This document shows positions 34,505-39,465 of a DNA stretch of 39,465 nucleotides, in pieces. This DNA is from Firmicutes bacterium AM31-12AC. Its GTDB lineage: Bacteria; Bacillota; Clostridia; Lachnospirales; Lachnospiraceae. The DNA lies in contig QUJA01000026.1 of the NCBI GenBank assembly GCA_003480425.1, forward strand, positions 1 to 39,465. Direction: 5' to 3'. The notes below the pieces were generated by a model. It searched no databases. It was given only the letters and a program-made list of their open reading frames with translations, and was not told the DNA's origin. Both the position numbers and the translations under genes were made by a program. Position 1 is the first letter of the stretch. The number at the start of each line of letters is the position of its first letter.

Positions 34505-34545
34505 ATGTAAAGTACCTCGCCTAATTTGGCCGAGGTACTTTACAT
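34505..34545 (-). terminator. Strong hairpin between ptsG and glcT
   Basis: ATGTAAAGTACCTCG and its complement (15 bp) enclose a loop with a further GCC/GGC pair. It is followed on the minus strand by only TTTT, so it may be a partial terminator that lowers glcT relative to ptsG. A second, weaker stem (GCTGTT/AACAGC) lies at about 34550-34580. Confidence 0.65.
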
Positions 34546-34604
34546 CATTAGCTGCTGTTCATGAGTACTCGCAAACAGCAACATACCTCATCATTTTAAA
34601 TCTC

Positions 34605-36782
34605 CTAATATAGATCTATTGCAAACAGCGGCTCTCCTGCTTTAATCTCGCCTTTAGCAAGTAAACGGATTTTCTGATTGTCATCTAAATCTGTACATAA
34701 TACCGGTGAGCATAAAGATGGGGCATGCTCAGTCAGATATGGGATATTGATTTTCATCATCACATCTCCCTTTTTCACCTTCTGACCATTTTCTACAAAC
34801 ACCTCAAAACCTTCTCCATTGAGTGATACTGTATCAACTCCGACATGGATTAAAAGTTCAACACCGCTTTCTGTCTCAAATCCAATTGCGTGTTTTGTAT
34901 CAAATACAAATGCCACTTCTCCGTCTTCCGGTGCTGTAATAATTGCATCTGTTGGTGTAACTGCCGCTCCATCTCCCATCATACGTCCTGCAAATGCTTC
35001 GTCAGGTACCGCTGAAAGGTCAGCTGCATTTCCTGTGATAGGGCTGGAAATAATGATTGTGCTTTTTGCTTTTGTTTCATTTTCCGCATTTTCTGAAACT
35101 GTTGTTTCTTCTGTTTTGGTTTCTGTATTTTCCAGAACTGTTGTTTCTGCATATGTGTCAGGTGCTGTTTCCAGATAATCTTCCAGATTTGATTTGATTA
35201 CTGTTACATGTGGTCCGTAAATAATCTGAACCCCCTGTCCTTTTTTCACAATTCCTCTGGAACCTGTCTGTTTCAAAATTTCATCGTTTACACGTTCTGT
35301 ATCGTATACCGTAATACGAAGTCTTGTTGCACAACAGTCAACATCACTGATATTTTTCTTGCCGCCAAGACCTTCTGTGATCATCTCGCTGATGGCATCC
35401 TTTGAGCCTGTCTCAGAAGTTTTCTGGCCTTCTTTTTTGGCATTTACATCGGCCTTTGTATATAATTTTGTCTCTACATCATCATCCTCACGTCCCGGAG
35501 TCTTCAAATCGAATTTTTTAATTAAAAATGTAAAGATCACATAATATAAAATGAAGTAAATAATACCAACCGGGATGATTCTTACCCAGCTTGTCTTTGC
35601 ATTTCCCTGCAAAATACCAAACAAGAACAAATCAAGAAATCCGCCTGAGAATGTCAGACCTACCGCAATATTTAACATATGTGCAATCATATAAGCGGCT
35701 CCTGCCAATACAACCTGTACTGCAAATAACATTGGAGCTACAAATAAGAAAGAAAATTCAATTGGCTCTGTAATACCTGTCAACATACTTGCAAGTGCTG
35801 CAGATAATAAAAGTCCGCCTGCCTGTTTCTTCTTTTCCGGTTTTGCACAGCGATACATAGCGAGTGCTGCTCCCGGAAGTCCGAAGATCATGAAAATGAA
35901 TTCTCCTGAGAAATATCTTGTAGCATCGGCACTAAAATGTGTGATATTAGCGGAATCTGCAAGCTGTGCAAAGAAGATATTCTGTCCTCCCTGAACCATC
36001 TGTCCTGCAACTTCCATTGTTCCACCAACTGCTGTCTGCCAAAATGGCATATAGAACACATGGTGCAGTCCAAATGGAATCAAGGCTCTCTTGATAATAC
36101 CAAAAATCAGTGTCCCGAAATATCCTGTTCCTGTTACAAGTCCGCCCAGTGCATAAATACCATTCTGAACTGCCGGCCATACAAAATACATTAATATTCC
36201 GACAAACATATAAACGATTGTAGAAATGATCGGCACAAATCTTGAGCCGCCGAAAAATGATAATGCATTTGGCAATACGATTTTATGGAATCGATTGTGA
36301 AGTGCCGCAACACCCAGACCTACAATAATTCCTCCAAACACACCCATTTGCAGACTCTGGATTCCACAAACTGATGCAACTGTTCCTTCCAGCACATCTT
36401 TCGCAATTGAACCGTCTGTAAGAATCTTTCCATTAATGGAAAGCATCGCGCTAATAGATACATGCATAACAAAGAATGCAATCATAGAAGATAACGCTGC
36501 AACTTCTTTTTCTTTCTTTGCCATACCAATTGCAACACCTACCGCAAAAATCAGTGGCAGGTTATCAAAAATCGCACTGCCGACTTTATTCATAATTGTC
36601 AGCAAGGCATGGAGCACGGTTCCGTCTCCCAACACTTTTTGAAGATGGTATGTTGCGATTGTTGTTTCATTTGTAAATGAGCTTCCAAGTCCAAGCAATA
36701 AACCTGCTACCGGAAGAATCGCGATTGGAAGCATAAAGCTTCGTCCCACTCTCTGCAGGACACCAAAAATTTTGTCTTTCAT
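34605..36782 (-). CDS. ptsG: Glucose-type PTS permease, EIICBA
   Basis: The 725-residue protein has domains in order C-B-A. EIIC (about 1-410) begins VLQRVGRSFMLPIAILPVAGLLLGLG and has many membrane segments plus the sugar-site motif GITEPIEFSFLF. EIIB (about 470-545) has the phosphocysteine in ISDVDCCATRLRITVYD. An acidic threonine-rich linker (ENTETKTEETTVSENAENE) leads to EIIA (about 590-725), with phospho-histidine in VELLIHVGVDTVSLNGEGF. It imports and phosphorylates glucose (or, less likely, N-acetylglucosamine). It is preceded by a RAT/terminator that GlcT should control, and the transcript seems to start upstream of tRNA-Gln. Confidence 0.95.
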   Translation of the reverse strand: MKDKIFGVLQRVGRSFMLPIAILPVAGLLLGLGSSFTNETTIATYHLQKVLGDGTVLHALLTIMNKVGSAIFDNLPLIFAVGVAIGMAKKEKEVAALSSMIAFFVMHVSISAMLSINGKILTDGSIAKDVLEGTVASVCGIQSLQMGVFGGIIVGLGVAALHNRFHKIVLPNALSFFGGSRFVPIISTIVYMFVGILMYFVWPAVQNGIYALGGLVTGTGYFGTLIFGIIKRALIPFGLHHVFYMPFWQTAVGGTMEVAGQMVQGGQNIFFAQLADSANITHFSADATRYFSGEFIFMIFGLPGAALAMYRCAKPEKKKQAGGLLLSAALASMLTGITEPIEFSFLFVAPMLFAVQVVLAGAAYMIAHMLNIAVGLTFSGGFLDLFLFGILQGNAKTSWVRIIPVGIIYFILYYVIFTFLIKKFDLKTPGREDDDVETKLYTKADVNAKKEGQKTSETGSKDAISEMITEGLGGKKNISDVDCCATRLRITVYDTERVNDEILKQTGSRGIVKKGQGVQIIYGPHVTVIKSNLEDYLETAPDTYAETTVLENTETKTEETTVSENAENETKAKSTIIISSPITGNAADLSAVPDEAFAGRMMGDGAAVTPTDAIITAPEDGEVAFVFDTKHAIGFETESGVELLIHVGVDTVSLNGEGFEVFVENGQKVKKGDVMMKINIPYLTEHAPSLCSPVLCTDLDDNQKIRLLAKGEIKAGEPLFAIDLY

Positions 36783-36906
36783 GACATTTCTCTCCTTCTT
36801 GTTCTTTTTTAAGATCCATAAATATCACGTTCTATATTATTTTGAGAGAATTGTCTTTTTTTATTAGTTATCAAAGAGTGTTTTTAATTTTTATGTTGAT
36901 AATAAA

Positions 36907-36963
36907 CAAAAAAGACATTAACCCACACAAATATACTCTCGTAATATTCATGCCTGGTTAATG
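36907..36963 (-). terminator. RAT-competing terminator in the ptsG leader
   Basis: CATTAACC (36956-36963) and GGTTAATG (36916-36923) pair around a 32-base loop, followed by TCTTTTTTG on the minus strand. The 5' arm is also the 3' arm of the RAT, so antiterminator and terminator cannot coexist. It would also end the tRNA-Gln transcript. Confidence 0.8.
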
Positions 36964-36984
36964 CCTGCCGTGCAGTAACACACC
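36956..36984 (-). promoter_or_regulatory. Ribonucleic antiterminator (RAT) of ptsG
   Basis: The 29-base minus-strand element begins GGTGTGTTACTG, has the loop CACG and continues GGCAGGC to ACC, matching the core TGTTACTG-N-GCAGGC shared by BglG/SacY/GlcT targets. It starts only 4 bases after the 3' end of tRNA-Gln. Confidence 0.88.
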
Positions 36985-36988
36985 ATAG

Positions 36989-37060
36989 CTACGGAAAAGG
37001 GACTTGAACCCCTACTAACAGAGTCAGAGTCTGCTGTGCTGCCAATTACACCATTCCGCA
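36989..37060 (-). tRNA. tRNA-Gln (anticodon CTG)
   Basis: A 72-base cloverleaf on the minus strand: acceptor TGCGGAA/TTCCGTA (one G-U), D arm GTGT/GCAC, anticodon stem GCAGA/TCTGT with loop CT-CTG-AC, and T arm AGGGG/CCCCT with TTCAAGT. The discriminator is G and no CCA is encoded. The anticodon CTG reads CAG (Gln). Confidence 0.95.
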
Positions 37061-37100
37061 TCAGTTATTAAGTTTGTTGCTTATCAGCTGCAACTCCATT

Positions 37101-37129
37101 AATATAACAGACTCTGAGAGAAAAAGCAA
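37101..37129 (-). promoter_or_regulatory. Promoter of tRNA-Gln (and probably ptsG)
   Basis: On the minus strand TTGCTT (37124-37129), 17-base spacer and TATATT (37101-37106), about 40 bases before the tRNA. I see no other promoter between it and ptsG, and only 4 bases separate tRNA from RAT. Confidence 0.75.
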
Positions 37130-37196
37130 GTACTTTTTTTGATTTTTTTAAGAAATATTTTTGTTGCCCGACAGCCAACCTATTTTTCCTATTCAA

Positions 37197-37225
37197 TTGA
37201 CAAGGTTTTTCAAAGAATTTATACT
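37197..37225 (+). promoter_or_regulatory. Promoter of HAD-pyrC genes
   Basis: TTGACA (37197-37202), 17-base spacer and TATACT (37220-37225), about 58 bases before the HAD start codon; it is divergent from the tRNA-Gln promoter. Confidence 0.85.
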
Positions 37226-37282
37226 GTTACTGTAAATATTCACGTAATACGTGTACTATCAATTTTAATTTAGGAGTTGTTT

Positions 37283-38092
37283 ATGAAGTATGAAATGCTT
37301 GTCCTTGACTTGGACGGAACCCTCACAAATTCAAGAAAAGAAATCACCCCTGCCACAAAGCAGGCTCTTATAGAAATTCAGGAAGCCGGAAAAAAGGTGG
37401 TTCTTGCCAGCGGACGTCCGACATGTGGTGTTATGCCACTCGCAAAAGAATTAGAACTTGACCGTTTTGGAAGCTATATTCTTTCTTTTAACGGAGCACT
37501 CATTATTGACTGTGCAACAAATAAACCGGTCTATAATAAAACTCTGCCTCGTGAAGTTATTGCACCGATTTTTGAATATACCAAAAATTATCCGGGGCTG
37601 GATATTATTTCTTATGAGAATGATTGTGTCATTTCCGGAATTAAGGTAAATGAATATACAGAAAAAGAAATGTTTATCAATAAAATGCCCGTGAAAGAGG
37701 TCGACAATTTTGTTGAATATTTGGATTTTCCGGTAAACAAGATGCTGATTCCGGGTGAACCGGCTGTTTTGGAGAAATTAATGCCAGAATTAAAGCGTAA
37801 ATTCCATTCACTTTTAAATATTTATCGTTCGGAACCATTTTTCTTAGAGATTATGCCACAGAAAATTGACAAGGCAAACTCTCTGCAGAAATTGCTCAAC
37901 AGTATCGGTCTGACCGCCAACTCTATGATATGCTGTGGTGACGGCTTCAATGATGTTTCTATGATTGAATATGCCGGACTTGGTGTTGCTATGGAAAATG
38001 CTCAGCCAATTGTAAAGGAACATGCGGATTTTATTACTCATTCGAATGATGACGACGGAATTCTTCATGTTATCAACACATTTATGAGATAA
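37283..38092 (+). CDS. Cof-type HAD-IIB phosphatase
   Basis: The 269-residue protein has all four HAD motifs: LDLDGTLTNS (nucleophile and acid/base aspartates, about 7-16), LASGRPT (motif II region), the Lys of QKIDKANSLQKLL (motif III) and CCGDGFNDVSMIEYAGLGVAMENA (motif IV). A Cof-type C2 cap lies between motifs II and III. Substrate is unknown; members act on sugar phosphates, pyridoxal phosphate or FMN. ATG 37283 follows TAGGAG at seven bases; an in-frame TTG just upstream is not needed. It probably shares a transcript with pyrC (48-base gap). Confidence 0.93.
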   Translation: MKYEMLVLDLDGTLTNSRKEITPATKQALIEIQEAGKKVVLASGRPTCGVMPLAKELELDRFGSYILSFNGALIIDCATNKPVYNKTLPREVIAPIFEYTKNYPGLDIISYENDCVISGIKVNEYTEKEMFINKMPVKEVDNFVEYLDFPVNKMLIPGEPAVLEKLMPELKRKFHSLLNIYRSEPFFLEIMPQKIDKANSLQKLLNSIGLTANSMICCGDGFNDVSMIEYAGLGVAMENAQPIVKEHADFITHSNDDDGILHVINTFMR

Positions 38093-38140
38093 GAAAAGAG
38101 ATATTCACATTATACAATGAATTTTAAGGAGGTTTTTCCC

Positions 38141-39403
38141 ATGATTATTAAAAATGGTACAATTATGAACCCTGCCACACAAACAATTATTTCTGGTGAC
38201 ATTCTTATTGAAGATGATAAGATTATTAAAATTGCTGCGTCGATCACTCCATCGGAATCAGAAGAAGTCATTGATGCTTCCGGACTGGTCATTGCGCCTG
38301 GTCTGATTGATACGCATATTCATTTCCGTGATCCTGGATTCACTTATAAAGAAGATATCCATACCGGTTCGCTTTCTGCTGCACACGGAGGAGTTACAAC
38401 TGTTATCTGCATGGCAAATACTTCTCCGACTGTAGATAATGTTCCTGTACTTGAGGACATTTTACAGCGTGCCAAGGCTGAAGATATTCGTATTTATCAG
38501 GCTGCTTCTATTTCACATTCTTTAAAGGGTGAAACCCTGACTGATATGAAAGCGTTAAAAGAGGCCGGAGCATGTGGATTTACTGATGATGGTATTCCTT
38601 TAAAAAATGCTGCGTTCTGCTATAAAGCTATGGAAGAGGCTGCCGCTTTGAATGTTCCGATAAGCCTTCACGAAGAAGACCCTGCATTTATTACGAACAA
38701 CGGAATCAATCATGGTGATGTGTCTGAAAAGCTGGGTGTATATGGCTCTCCTTCTATTGCTGAAGAGTCTTTGGTTGCTCGCGATTGTATGCTTGCTCTT
38801 CGCTCCGGCGCAGACGTTGTTATCCAGCACATCAGCTCCGGACGTTCCGTTGAACTAATCCGCATGTTCAAGGCGCAAGGTGCAAAACTTCACGCTGAAG
38901 CTACACCACATCATTTCACATTGACCGATAAGGCCTTGTTAGAGCATGGAACGCTTGCAAAAATGAATCCGCCGCTTCGTACTGAAGCAGACCGTCTGGC
39001 AATCATCGAAGGTTTAAAAGACGGAACGATCGATTTAATCGCAACAGACCATGCACCTCACAGTGCCGAAGAAAAAGCAAAACCATTGACAGAAGCTCCT
39101 AGTGGAATCATCGGGCTGGAAACATCCCTTTCACTTGGCATTACATCGCTTGTCCGTCCGGGACACTTGACTATGATGGAATTATTAGAGAAAATGACAA
39201 TCAATCCGGCCAAACTTTATCATCTGCCTTACGGCACGATTGAAGAAGGTGCTGCTGCTGATTTTGTACTTTTCAATCCAGATGAAACATGGATACCGAC
39301 AGAATACGCATCCAAATCATCCAACAGCCCATTTACCGGAAAAGAATTATACGGAAAAATCAAATATACCATCTGCCGCGGAAAGATTGTTTACCAGGAT
39401 TAA
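38141..39403 (+). CDS. pyrC: Dihydroorotase
   Basis: The 420-residue protein is a type-I (class of Bacillus PyrC) dihydroorotase of the amidohydrolase superfamily: the metal pair HxH in DTHIHFRDPG, histidines in SLHEEDPAF and VIQHISS, substrate-binding MNPPLRTEADR and the catalytic Asp in ATDHAPHS. It closes N-carbamoyl-aspartate to dihydroorotate in pyrimidine synthesis. AAGGAGG is 8 bases before ATG 38141; this start gives MIIKNGTIMNPATQT, the usual family beginning. Confidence 0.96.
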   Translation: MIIKNGTIMNPATQTIISGDILIEDDKIIKIAASITPSESEEVIDASGLVIAPGLIDTHIHFRDPGFTYKEDIHTGSLSAAHGGVTTVICMANTSPTVDNVPVLEDILQRAKAEDIRIYQAASISHSLKGETLTDMKALKEAGACGFTDDGIPLKNAAFCYKAMEEAAALNVPISLHEEDPAFITNNGINHGDVSEKLGVYGSPSIAEESLVARDCMLALRSGADVVIQHISSGRSVELIRMFKAQGAKLHAEATPHHFTLTDKALLEHGTLAKMNPPLRTEADRLAIIEGLKDGTIDLIATDHAPHSAEEKAKPLTEAPSGIIGLETSLSLGITSLVRPGHLTMMELLEKMTINPAKLYHLPYGTIEEGAAADFVLFNPDETWIPTEYASKSSNSPFTGKELYGKIKYTICRGKIVYQD

Positions 39404-39465
39404 GAAGTGAAAGGGGTGCCGGTGGGGACGGGGTTTAATGGCTCTTTTTGGTAAGCCAAAAAGAG
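39404..39465. repeat. G-rich segment and hairpin after pyrC, cut by window edge
   Basis: After the pyrC stop lies a G-rich stretch (GGGGTGCCGGTGGGGACGGGG in outline) and then CTCTTTTTGG-TAAG-CCAAAAAGAG, a perfect 10-bp stem that reaches the window end. The layout resembles an intergenic REP-type repeat; it may also act as the pyrC terminator. Confidence 0.55.

Noticed and set aside
34505..34545. A second RAT in front of glcT
   Set aside because: The hairpin is perfectly paired and lacks the TGTTACTG and GCAGGC core with the asymmetric internal loops of a RAT.

Overview
The window looks like a chromosomal segment of a gut-type Lachnospiraceae (Clostridia, Bacillota). The signs are low-to-moderate GC, strong AAGGAGG-type ribosome binding sites, a CIRCE-controlled clpB, a GlcT/BglG-type antiterminator with its RNA target, a Gram-positive cps-type chain-length/tyrosine-kinase cassette, and several Rpn-like PD-(D/E)XK genes typical of this family. 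No gene identifies the species.

Region by region. (1) 128-12195, minus strand: an exopolysaccharide/capsule operon. It runs promoter, possible attenuator, cpsB-cpsC-cpsD, a DUF5011-type exported protein, an LCP-family attachment protein, a PglF/CapD-type dehydratase, a PglE-type aminotransferase, an ATP-grasp ligase, a second DegT-like aminotransferase, a PglC-type initiating sugar transferase and a GT4 glycosyltransferase. Together they would make an amino-sugar-primed glycan, extend it, control its length and attach it to the wall. (2) 12200-16990: a repeat-rich island with two near-identical copies of an Rpn-like nuclease gene on the plus strand and a third, unrelated-length Rpn gene between them on the minus strand. 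All three share the same promoter and structured 5' leader, have strong internal ribosome binding sites that would give separate C-terminal proteins, and (for the pair) end in palindromes whose loops face opposite ways. This is the most unusual part of the window. (3) 17006-19766: clpB with promoter and CIRCE. (4) 19862-24202: spermidine/putrescine ABC transporter potA-potB-potCD. (5) 24286-27179: a CaCA cation exchanger and a divergent EAL phosphodiesterase. (6) 27208-33535: a molybdenum/tungsten block with modC, modB, modA, a MOSC-Mog fusion, moaA and a MoeA-like gene, all on the minus strand. (7) 33602-37129: promoter, tRNA-Gln, RAT/terminator switch, ptsG and glcT, apparently one transcription unit. 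(8) 37197-39403, plus strand: a Cof-type HAD phosphatase and pyrC.

Eight genes are broken by what reads as one missing base in a short run, and one more by a run-length change in a T7/A8 tract. Because they hit unrelated conserved genes in the same way, I suspect base-calling or assembly indels for most of them; I annotate these loci at full length as frameshifted. Functional calls come from recognisable motifs read by eye; no database search was possible.
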